A stretch of DNA of 27,778 nucleotides from Plantago elongata (lineage: Eukaryota > Streptophyta > Magnoliopsida > Lamiales > Plantaginaceae): positions 1-27,778 of the forward strand of contig JAYMSP010001910.1 in NCBI GenBank assembly GCA_036897095.1, read 5' to 3'. Positions 1 through 8,646 of the stretch are shown here, in pieces (positions within the stretch are counted from its first letter, which is position 1; every line of letters begins with the position of its first letter). A program made the translations under genes and the position numbers. The notes below the pieces were generated by a model. It was not told the origin of the DNA and searched no databases. It was given only the letters and a program-made list of their open reading frames with translations.

Positions 1-1
1 A

Positions 2-592
2 ACTATGTTCCGATTTATGACTTTCTTGTGTGTCAATAGTCAAGATGGAATTGAGAATTTGTTCACTACTGAGGAGCGTTCTTGTGAGACAAATTGGAAC
101 GAGTACCCTATTTGGGATGACTATCCGATTGGAAAGGGTAGTGATGATGAAGATAATGGATTTCTTATTAATTGGGATGAGGAAGTTTCAGAAGATAGAA
201 AAAGATTTGTTGTCCAAGATTTGCTTGTCTCTACAACAAATAATAATTTTGTGCTCCATGAAATCTAAGTTAGTGAAGTACAAGCAAAGATACCTGAGTT
301 GTCCATATTCTTTGTTTCGAATTTAGAAGCGTTTAATGAGAAGGAAGATGGTCAAGAAGTGTATCAACAAATTTTATTGGAAGATAGGTTAGAGAAATAC
401 TCATTGTGGCTTACATTACTGGATAAATTAAATAGAGTTTTCATGATCAACAACATGCATGACCAGTGTTACCAGCATTACACACACCCACATGTGTTAG
501 AGTTTATTGACGACGTCCGATATGTATCTGAAAGAGGAAAGAATGATGCGCTTATGATTCGAGGGCGAATCTTTTCTGCCTGGAGAGAATGA
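2..592 (+). pseudogene. Unidentified coding remnant, one in-frame stop
   Basis: Reading frame 2 is open from the left edge to the TAA at 266-268 and continues in the same frame to the TGA at 590-592, so about 195 codons are interrupted by a single stop. The first part is acidic (WDDYPIGKGSDDEDNG, INWDEEVSEDRKRF). The second part has peptide-like composition (YQQILLEDRLEKYSLWLTLL, HPHVLEFIDDVRYVSERGK) and ends SAWRE. I do not recognise the family. It could be the last exon of a gene extending left of the window and since mutated, or a fragment of a transposon-encoded protein. The single stop could also be a sequencing error. No splice site that would remove the stop is obvious. Confidence 0.35.
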
Positions 593-1333
593 TGTGGAAC
601 AAATAGCGTTTAATTAGATTTAGAATGTCAATGGTCAAAGTTATATTTTCTTTATTTATTAGGATCTTTTTGTTATTCAATTACTCTGGTAGCAACTAAG
701 GTTAAGGTTTACTAGCTATTTAAGCTATTTAAGTACCTCTTCATTATTTTGTAACAGCAGTTTTGAGTTTATATAAAAAAATTGATGTGTTCCTCCAAAT
801 CTGTCAATTTTCAGTATTCTTATGAATCTTGATCCATCAATTATCAGTATTCTACTGAATCAGCAAGTCTTGAGTTTATCGTTCTTGTGAATAAACCACG
901 CACGCTGCATCATCGGGAAGCATGTGACACGCCTATGGCGCATCTGACGAGTGACGAGCTGCACTTCAATTAATGAATACTTACCATATAAATGAAACTC
1001 AAGGGAATATTTATAGGCAAACTGAAAGAAAGGATAATTCCATTTTTGGTCCTAACTATAAATCATGTGGCCCTCTTCGAATACAATCCTATCAAATGTT
1101 AAATGTGTTTATTTGGTCTTAAATCCGTATAACTTGGCAAAAAATAGATCGGAATTTTGAGATCTTTTTCTTTTGTCCTTATAGACCAGAATAACTGTGA
1201 TTGCTAAACATTAGAGGACTGAAATGAATTGATTACGAAAACAAAAACAAAAACTTCCAAGTGGATTTCAATTGCCTTGAGGTTCAAATGATTCCACTCC
1301 AACTGACTTCATGAAATTGTTAGGTGTCTTCTA
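593..1333. other. Intergenic, no gene seen
   Basis: This AT-rich spacer between the left remnant and the 3' end of GCSH holds no convincing exon on either strand. The part around 700-900 (a repeated CTATTTAAG motif followed by a TTTGTAACAGCAG-like stretch) resembles the end of a copia-type LTR. No matching second LTR or flanking duplication was found, so no element is called. The GCSH 3' untranslated region should lie at the right side, below 1334. Confidence 0.4.
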
Positions 1334-2241
1334 TTAGTGACCATCTTCTTCTTCACAGAACTTGGTGTACTGATCAGAGCCCATTAAGTTGTTAACTTCA
1401 TCAGCTTTATTCAACTCTACCTTTATGATCCAGCCGTTGTCATACGGACTCCCATTAACCTGAATGGGTATTTTTCACAGGAAGAAAATCAGCAAGAGAA
1501 ACATAGCCCGTGTTATAACCTATGACCAACATCGAAACTGTTCATGTGCTCATGCTGCAGAGAGGCAGATATGATGCATGAAAGAAAAGATGGATATTGA
1601 CCATATTAGGAAAGCATGTAGGAAACAACCAAAACCTACAGCAACTCTAAAATCTAGAGCGTTGAATGTTCCATCATGGTTGCTTACTAGTGAGAAGGTA
1701 CTACATATTCTTCAGAGAAAATATATAAAAGCAAGAAAGAAATCTAAAAATATAATACAAGGAGAAACCGGAATTACAATAAAATCTTCCAAAGTTGAAA
1801 CATATCCAAGAAAGGGCATCATACAGGTAAAAAGCACGAACAGATGACTTTGTCTTAATATGAACAATGATGCATCACAAAAGGATAGAGTTGTAGGGGA
1901 CTCACCAGACCAGGTTCGCCATTGAGTTTTTCATTGACTTCAATCACTTTCCCTGAAATCGGAGAGTTAATGTCGCTTGTCGCCTTGACACTTTCAACAG
2001 CTCCAAAACTTTCACCTTGAGTCACTTCAGTCCCAGCTTCAGGCAACTCAACGTATACAACATCACCCAAGTGATCTTGGGCGTGATCAGTGATACCTAC
2101 AGTCGCGCAATTGCCTTCAACTTTCACCCATTCGTGAGAGTCTGCATACTTTAGATCCTTGAGAACAGTGGCGAACCCACGGAAAGGAACAGAGATCTTG
2201 AGATACGAAGCAGTTCTGATTGCCCATAATTTGGATGCCAT
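1334..2241 (-). CDS. GCSH: Glycine cleavage system H protein, mitochondrial
   Basis: This is the lipoyl carrier of the mitochondrial glycine decarboxylase complex. It shuttles the aminomethyl group from P protein to T protein and electrons to L protein, the key step of photorespiratory glycine oxidation. Two exons on the minus strand: 2241-1906 and 1459-1334, joined phase 0 (...EPGL / [10 protein letters not shown]...), giving 153 aa. Residues 1 to about 25 ([20 protein letters not shown], then RGFAT) are a basic mitochondrial presequence. The mature core follows with [20 protein letters not shown] and the lipoylation motif ESVKATSD, whose Lys86 is the attachment site. The C-terminus ends [10 protein letters not shown], as in plant H proteins. 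The 446-bp intron has a strong CTG/GTGAGT donor. ATG 2241 is chosen because the in-frame extension upstream begins only with TTG. Plants have several paralogues, and which one this is cannot be told. Confidence 0.95.
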
Positions 2242-2792
2242 GGTTGATTCAGACAAATCTCACCACCGCTTTGGTCTCTCAAGTGAAGGTGGCGAGTCAC
2301 TTAAACCTAAACCAATAGATACATCATACTGTAATGAGAAACAAAATCAGTCAATTCTTTCACCTGAATGAAACTACCATTAACCACTGATCGATTTTCC
2401 CATGTCATTCATTCAAGTTACATACCCCATCGGAGGGATATAAAATTTTAACCAAATCAAACCACCAGCACTTGAAGCCTTTCAAACTAAAAGATTCAAC
2501 AAATCAAATTGGGGCAACAAATTTCTTGAAAAAACAGAAGTTAATATGACACTCTGATCTCGACAATTTGATAAAAGTTTACTTTCAGTATGTGTTCATT
2601 TTCAACAATCATAGATATCAGATGCAAAGTTAACAGCTAACAAAGAATTTCTAATACAACCTGATAATAAGAGCATATAAATAGCAGTAAAAAACTTCGA
2701 TGCAAGTAGTACTCAGACAGTCATAATCTTCAGAAGAAATGCTTTTACAGATCAAAACTATCCACTTTCACTGGTTAGTCTTTCCTGCAATC
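2242..2792 (-). other. GCSH upstream region, possible leader exon
   Basis: On the minus strand a plausible 3' splice site (CATTACAG) ends at 2329, giving a possible exon 2328 to 2241 leading into the GCSH start. It contains a short upstream ORF (ATGATG..., 6 codons) in one frame. In another it has a 22-codon open stretch (YDVSIGLGLS...LERPKRW) ending at TGA 2260-2262, 18 bases before the GCSH ATG. That stretch looks peptide-like and might be the last exon of the presequence ORF located at 2793-3017, but I could not find a convincing donor joining them. The rest (2400-2790) is AT-rich with no clear coding sequence. Confidence 0.3.
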
Positions 2793-3017
2793 TCATGTCC
2801 TTTGAAATTGCCAGTGGCAAAATACATATAGTGTCACAGCATAACACTCAAAGATGATATACGCAGCATAACATTGCAAGCTGGTTTCTTTAGAGGTAGA
2901 TAAGTAGCGGGATAATGAAGAAACATAATTCGATTTGCAGAACAAGAAAGAAGCATTGCGGCTAAACAAGTGGTAGCAAAAACCAGTAGATGATCTCCGT
3001 GCAATAACAGTAGCCAT
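2793..3017 (-). CDS. Presequence-like small ORF upstream of GCSH
   Basis: ATG 3017 opens a 74-codon frame ending at 2793. Its first 43 residues carry Arg7, Arg8, Arg20, Lys28, Arg37 and Lys43, many Ser/Thr and aromatic residues, and no acidic residue until Glu44. SLSRYLSTSK near residues 34-43 looks like a mitochondrial processing site (Arg-Tyr-Leu-Ser-Thr). That is the textbook composition of a plant mitochondrial presequence. The tail after residue 44 is hydrophobic and Cys-rich and less protein-like, so the true gene may splice out earlier. It lies downstream of a telo-box leader (3232-3350), with a good acceptor (TTTGCAG) ending at 3131. A small mitochondrial protein gene, an alternative first exon of the GCSH transcription unit, or a relic of a duplicated first exon are all possible. 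I do not recognise the family. Confidence 0.35.
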   Translation of the reverse strand: MATVIARRSSTGFCYHLFSRNASFLFCKSNYVSSLSRYLSTSKETSLQCYAAYIIFECYAVTLYVFCHWQFQRT

Positions 3018-3231
3018 TTGTGACAGAAAGATTAAAACTTTGGTTGAATAAAATGCAGGATTAATCAACAAGACAACATATTAACAAAGAAATGCTACAA
3101 ATGGGATCAAAATGAGCTATACTGTGTCACCTGCAAATATTAAAACCTTGATTGAATGAATGTAGAAGAAATCAACAACCAAGAGATAAATGTTAAGAAT
3201 GAAATCAACAAAAGCTAAAAAAATTTGTTAC

Positions 3232-3350
3232 CAGAGAAATAGAAATCGTTCTCTTCCGAAGAACCCACAAATTATCTTCAGAAATGCTGAGACTGAGCTA
3301 CCCAGTACGAAGGTTTAGGGTTTAACAGTATATCTGCACTTTAGGGTTTT
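3232..3350 (-). promoter_or_regulatory. Telo-box leader / promoter of minus-strand unit
   Basis: Two copies of TTTAGGGTTT on the plus strand (3314-3323 and 3340-3349) are telo-boxes (AAACCCTAAA on the minus strand). These are typical of promoters and 5' leaders of plant genes for translation and organelle metabolism. About 80 bases further along the minus strand is a good 5' splice site (CTCTG/GTAACA, exon end 3232), and the segment between has no ATG. It reads as a non-coding first exon driving either GCSH through a long leader intron or the presequence-like ORF at 2793-3017. This is an inference from motifs. Confidence 0.45.
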
Positions 3351-4150
3351 GTCACCGAATTTCTTCTCAATATAATTTTTTCTTTTAGAAAAAGAAACTT
3401 TGCATAGTCAGATATGTAGCATTCTTGAATAAACCAATTAGACTTGGTGAAGATCCATAAATACACATCCTCATAAACAAATTTGATAAGCCAAATTAGT
3501 AAAGTTCACTAAGTCCAAATTCTCAAAAAAGTTTGATAATTAAATTCATTAGTGGAGTTCGTACGAGTTGGATAATTAATATTGTTGATAGTTTCAAGGT
3601 TAAATAATAAAATAATATAAAGACAAGATTTTAGTTGTAATTGTATTCTCGGACTCTTCATTGAGATACATGATTGAATTGATATTACATTCGACATTCT
3701 TGAACTTGAAAGCTTCTCCATATGTTCCTTCCCCAACTTTGGACTTCTGTTCCGATCGAGGCAATAAATAAAGGCAAGTGACTAGCTGTAATTTATCACA
3801 CATATAGCACAATGGAGCTTAAAAAGTTCTTTTGTTTAAGATAGAAAATCATCCTTTAATCCTTTTTTTTTTTTTTTTACTTTGTTCTCCTACAACAGGT
3901 CTCGTCTAAATCGACTTTTGACTGTGAAAAATCTTTCCAACCGGCCAGCAAAATGATTACATGATAGTACTTCTTCATGAAGAGTGAAAAGTGATCATGA
4001 CTTTATTCTGGAGCTGCAGTGAGTATACAATAAGGTCTCAGATGCTTTTGAAACAATGAGACCGTGATAACTGAGAAAGACCGGGGAGTTCGTTCTGATA
4101 CCTGTGACCAAGGATATAACTAGATCCTGCCAGACGCTCCTAACTCTTAA
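3351..4150. other. Intergenic spacer, no gene seen
   Basis: This AT-rich stretch separates the telo-box leader from the 3' end of the DUF2358 gene. It includes a poly(T) run near 3864-3880. The 3' untranslated region of the DUF2358 gene should occupy the right part. Open frames on the minus strand between 3509 and 3812 have no protein-like composition and no splice context. Confidence 0.5.
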
Positions 4151-6633
4151 TCAGCTAGTGCTAGACCATCCAGAACTTGGGGTAAATATCTGAATAATTG
4201 CTTCTAATGCGGATATGTTCCAGCTTTCGACATGCCTTGCAACCTATCACAAGCAACCCGCAACAAGTTTGAGAAATATGTGTGTGTATCTATAACACTT
4301 CATTCAATGACAACTTGGTTTCTGTTACATACTCTGAAATTTTCATCTAGATCATACACTGTTCTTCCATCAACAGCAATGAAAGGTTTCCATGGAAGTT
4401 TGAGGTATGTTCTGCACATGGAATGGAGAGCTCTAGGTAAAACTTTGAAAGAAATCTGATAAACTCAAATAGGATTTTGAAATGCTAGGGGGTTATCAGT
4501 TGGCCACCCTGTCACATATCGCGTAGGTGGAGCCCACATACTCTGTGAGAGGACGTTGCAGTGGATATGCTCACTATGAGTCTATGAGCAAGGCAATATA
4601 GTGATCACCAAATAACATGTTTTTGATATGCCAACAGATGAGGCAAGTTTAAATGGCTTTTATAACTTGGACTTCATGAATTCAAAATATAGAACTGTTA
4701 TATTTCTAAGCCTGAAGATGTCCAACTTCATATTTGACGGATAAACAAACATTTTTCTTGTCCAAACAGATTTTCTTTCCAACTTGGAAATTTTTAATTA
4801 ACATAGTCCACTATGATTCACATTATCAGGAAAGGAGTTCAGCATGCACACCTCAGTTTCCACGAAGCAATTACGCGTGCTGATTCTGAATCAAGACCCT
4901 GCATATGAACCACATGGCATATTAACACACAATAGCAAAGGCGTAAAATTTGTCAGTACAGACTCCAGATCAATAAGTTTTGTAGCAGAGAAGGTCAAGT
5001 AAAGGCTTCAAGTTGGAAATTGTCCCAGCCTGATGAGGGTGACTTAGAAAACATGTTGCTACATGTTCACATAGCCTTCCACAGTTTATTGGGGACAAAA
5101 TCATAGTGTTTCTTGTCGAACACAATGAAGTCTACAAAGACACATTCACACAACATGGAAAACTCCAACATGGTCTTTTGATGTCTGTTACAGAAGTCTC
5201 CTAGCCAACATGAACAAGTTCATAAGACAAACGACCAAAGCAGCAGGTTTCTTAGATGTAACAAGAATTGAATCCGAAGTGTGCACAAGTACCTTATTGA
5301 TTTCAGTTAACTGGATTGATGGATTAACAAAGAAAGGTACAAGCAAACTCAAGTTGCGAGCATATAAGTCCCTTCCTGCACATAATGAAATAGTGAAGTA
5401 TCAACTTCTTATTTTATGCAGAGTCCACGGGCGAAGTAATTAACCAAATTGCAAGAAAGCTCATTGTGCCAAGTCATCATTAAATAACATAATATAATGC
5501 CACGGTCGCACATTGTTGTTAAATCAGGCGTCATTAAACTTTACTCGATTCTATGAAAACTAAAGAACCTCACCTTGGAACTTGATAGTAGGATCTTCAA
5601 ATGTGCAATCTTCAGCATAAATTGCCGTAGTGAAGAGCCCTACGTTATGAACCATTGTTCACATATTATTACTATATATCAACTCACAAGAAAATGATAT
5701 TATAAACTCAGTATCTGCATCTACTGAAAGGCGTGACGTCTGGAGAAAAGATCAAACATCTACATATCTAAATTTTGGTGGCAAACCAAATTGAATATCG
5801 AACTATATAAAAAGCCTCTTTCATTCCCAATATAAAACAAGATGTGAATTCCAATTCTGTTACCTGTTACAAAATAGGCCTTCTCATAATCGGATTTGAT
5901 CATTGCAAGAACATCATCTACATCCATCACGGAAACTTCATCGTTCCGAACGCCATCCACCATGGTTGTTCTAAAGACAAATTTTGCATTATATTCCAAA
6001 TAAAACAGATCATCTTCTACCAATGACATTCTAACGTAAACTAAATGAACTTTGATTGCCCTTTTATCCGTAGAATCAAAGTGCTGTAACTACCACAAAC
6101 TGATCTCATTTCAATAATCTAGATAGCCAAAAAAATGATACTACTACAAGAATTGTAACTTGAAAACTATTTGGACATGAATAAGTAGTAACAATCTGAA
6201 ATTTAACTTCAAAGGATGAACGTCCCAGAAGTAGCCATCCGTTTTCGCATAATAGTCCCAATTAGGTAAATGCTCCAATAACACAACGAATTGTCTAAAA
6301 ACTCGAACTTGAAGTTAGGCAGTACTATATCATATTATTACCTCATTTATGAAAAATTGAATCAAAAAATAAAGCAGAGATGAAAGAACGAACTGTACTC
6401 GTACCTTCTTACCTATCCTGAGCAGAAGACAAGAGCCTGAGAAGTTCAGTGAAACCAGTAACGGCGATCTTGAGAAGCTGTGGCGTTGGTCTAATTCGTT
6501 TGGTTTTGTCATTGTTTGGTGCAATAGAGCAGCAGTTCACTATTACATGCTTCTTCTGGATTTTTCTATTGGGCAATAATATCAGTGATGATGATGAATT
6601 TGGTCTCGTCACGCAGTTCCAATATCCCGCCAT
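4151..6633 (-). CDS. DUF2358 (SnoaL/NTF2-like) plastid protein
   Basis: A complete seven-exon gene, 231 aa. Exons in order: 6633-6413, 5970-5864, 5639-5574, 5375-5293, 4898-4852, 4411-4333, 4243-4151. All junctions are GT-AG and phases close at the TGA. Residues 1 to about 45 (MAGYWNCVTRPNSSSSLILL...) are Ser/Asn-rich and basic, like a chloroplast transit peptide. The DUF2358 fold follows with its conserved landmarks: DVLAMIKSDYEKAYFVTG, IYAEDCTFEDPTIKFQGRDL, YARNLSLLVPFF, ASWKLRTYLKLPWKPFI, DGRTVYDLDENF, RHVESWNISALEAI. The family is plant and cyanobacterial, its biochemical role is unknown to me, and members are predicted plastid proteins. The ATG at 6633 starts the transit peptide, and a G-box sits about 80 bases upstream. 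It is divergently arranged with ZDS. Subcellular location is inferred. Confidence 0.9.
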
Positions 6634-6714
6634 TGTTACCGTTTTGCAGAGCTGTATTTTACATTTATCTTTTCTCTATTCAAAACATTTTCAATCTATT
6701 GATTTATAGCGTTC

Positions 6715-6720
6715 CACGTG
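6715..6720. promoter_or_regulatory. G-box CACGTG
   Basis: A palindromic CACGTG lies 82 bases upstream of the DUF2358 start codon (minus-strand gene). G-boxes bind bZIP (HY5) and bHLH (PIF) factors and are common in light-regulated plastid-protein genes. With one copy, function is only suggested by position. Confidence 0.4.
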
Positions 6721-7781
6721 TAATATCATTTACCAAATACTTCTTCATTAATTGCCAAAATGGTGTTTAACTTTCTTATAATTGCTACACCCTACAAATG
6801 CTAAACTCTAGATTTGGGTAGTTGAATTTTGTAGATAGTCCAACTTGTCATTGGGATCATCTTGTCAAGTTAACTTTCAATTGAAATATTTGAATTCAAA
6901 GATAATTATCATCATCTTTTCATTTTTCGATCCGGATTAGACGAGATGTATTTGTGTGTTTTATGAATTAACTTAACATTTTTTAATTTCAAAATGAATA
7001 GTTGACTTACATTGTCGTGGAATTAAAACTTTAACGTTATATGTAGTTATGTGATGAACCGTAGATTACGATTAGAGTCAAATAAAGTTAGAAATACAAT
7101 GCAAGATGGTGGTTACTAACTTGACGTTTAATAATATAAACTATGTAAAATCTCAAACTTCAACACGTTGTTCTTACCTCAATATAGTTGAAGTAGACCT
7201 CGATTATGTATAACCTTAAACTTCAACATATTGATAGAAATGTAATAATATTGACTTAGTGATTTTCATGATAAACAATTGAGTTTAAATGAAGTATTAA
7301 TAACTCTACTTATGTGTGGTGTTGTTGCAAAATTTATCATTCATTTTATTTATTATAGAACTACATGGACATGCCATCTCTCCTTTATTACATTGTTAAA
7401 TATTATATTTTCAACTAACAAAATAAAATAATTTGGTCAATATTCAAATTATGCATTATTAGTCCCACTTAGTAGTGGTGACACTATATTCATTATTAGT
7501 AGTAAGTTCAATGGTGGAATTAACCTCTGGGCATCATTATATACATATACGTAATCTAATTTATATCCACCTGACTCATCATTTCATATTAGGAATATTC
7601 ATTTGACTTTGTTAACCAATTTTTAAAAATTATCAGATCCTTAGTTCTAATACGTAATGAAGCACTTTCTGAAAAGGATATTCATTTGGGAGCCAAAAGT
7701 TGGGAATTAAAAAAAATTAAAATCGAACCCTCCACTTACCCTCTACAATTTACCATATCAGAGAGGCTCAAATCTATTAAG

Positions 7782-8033
7782 TCAACAAATTTTTTTTACG
7801 TTAAATATGTATTTTATTTTACAAACGATAAATTATCTTATCTAACTTCATACTACTTAATCAATATAAGATAGTTTAATTATAGCCCTGCACAGCTTAT
7901 AGATATATTATCAACTTTTTTATGTTAAATATGTATTTTATTTTACAAGCGATAAATTATCTTATCTAACTTCATACTACATAATCAATATAAGATAGTT
8001 TAATTATAGCCCTGCACAGCTTATAGATATATT
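7782..8033. repeat. 124-bp tandem duplication in ZDS upstream region
   Basis: Two nearly identical adjacent copies run about 7782-7910 and 7911-8033. Matching anchors such as TTAAATATGTATTTTATTTT (7801 and 7925) and AGCCCTGCACAGCTTATAGA are 124 bases apart. Only a few substitutions and a short indel in the T-run differ, so the duplication is recent. It lies 600-860 bases upstream of the ZDS start codon. Confidence 0.85.
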
Positions 8034-8442
8034 CGATAAGGAATGTAATAACTTAGACTTATTAGTTAATCATAATGAATTTTTCATTTAAAAAAAATAT
8101 ATTATAGTATATCAATTTCATAACGATAAATAAATTATTTACATATGACTGATTTGATAAAATGTATAAAAAGTAAATCGATATTCTAACAATTAAAAGT
8201 AACTTTTAAGTATATATTTCCTAAAAAAAAAAAATTCATTCACACAAGTAGTTGCTCTAATATTACCCCAACGAAAAGCATGTAGTAGCAATGCATCTCA
8301 CTAATGAGAAACAGTGAAACAATTAGCAAGTACGAAAGTGCAAATATAGAAAAGTCGGAGGGGGCGGGAGCAAAGTCGATAACCGGAAAGTAAACCGGAC
8401 GGTTCAGCCTCTCCCTCCAACACGAAACCTTAGCATGTGAAA

Positions 8443-8449
8443 TATAAAA
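8443..8449 (+). promoter_or_regulatory. Putative ZDS TATA box
   Basis: TATAAAA lies about 200 bases before the ZDS ATG, just after a CT-rich segment (CTCTCCCTCC). The expected transcription start would be near 8475, giving a 5' leader of about 170 bases. Inferred from sequence and spacing. Confidence 0.5.
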
Positions 8450-8521
8450 GAATTGAGTTCAACTCAAATTGCCATTAACATTCAGACAAAATTCACACTA
8501 TCAGCATCTTCACCTCCAAGG

Positions 8522-8620
8522 ATGCCGATTTAAATGCTCCTTGTTCATATACATACACCCATTTCTCTCCAAACCCTTTTCTTCTCATGCTCTTCTGATT
8601 CCTTCTGTTCAATTCTTTGA
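8522..8620 (+). promoter_or_regulatory. Upstream ORFs in ZDS leader
   Basis: Three ATG codons precede the main start. ATG 8522 gives a 3-codon ORF (stop at 8531-8533). ATG 8534 immediately follows and opens a 28-codon ORF ending TGA 8618-8620, 26 bases before the main ATG at 8647. ATG 8587 opens a further 3-codon ORF in another frame. If the TATA at 8443 sets the start site, all lie in the mRNA and would be expected to reduce or regulate ZDS translation. Confidence 0.5.
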
Positions 8621-8646
8621 GGAAAAAGGTTCAATCTTTCTTGGCC

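Larger units (their letters stand above)
6634..8442. other. Divergent intergenic region, DUF2358 / ZDS
   Basis: This is a 2-kb AT-rich spacer between two divergently transcribed plastid-protein genes, so it should hold both promoters. No exon is seen. It contains a G-box (6715-6720), a diverged repeat around 7130-7250, a 124-bp tandem duplication (7782-8033) and an A-rich run near 8225. A GC-richer segment at 8345-8430 has two AACCGG motifs just upstream of the ZDS TATA box. A small open frame at 7686-7874 has low-complexity translation and is not a gene. Confidence 0.6.

Noticed and set aside
1578..1847. Plus-strand 89-codon open frame
   Set aside because: It lies inside the GCSH intron on the other strand, is Lys-rich low-complexity sequence, and has no gene context.
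4232..4459. Plus-strand open frame
   Set aside because: It is antisense to DUF2358 exons 4333-4411 and 4151-4243, which are clearly coding on the minus strand.
7782..8033. CRISPR-like or MITE repeat
   Set aside because: There are just two adjacent long copies, with no spacers and no terminal inverted repeats; it is a simple tandem duplication.
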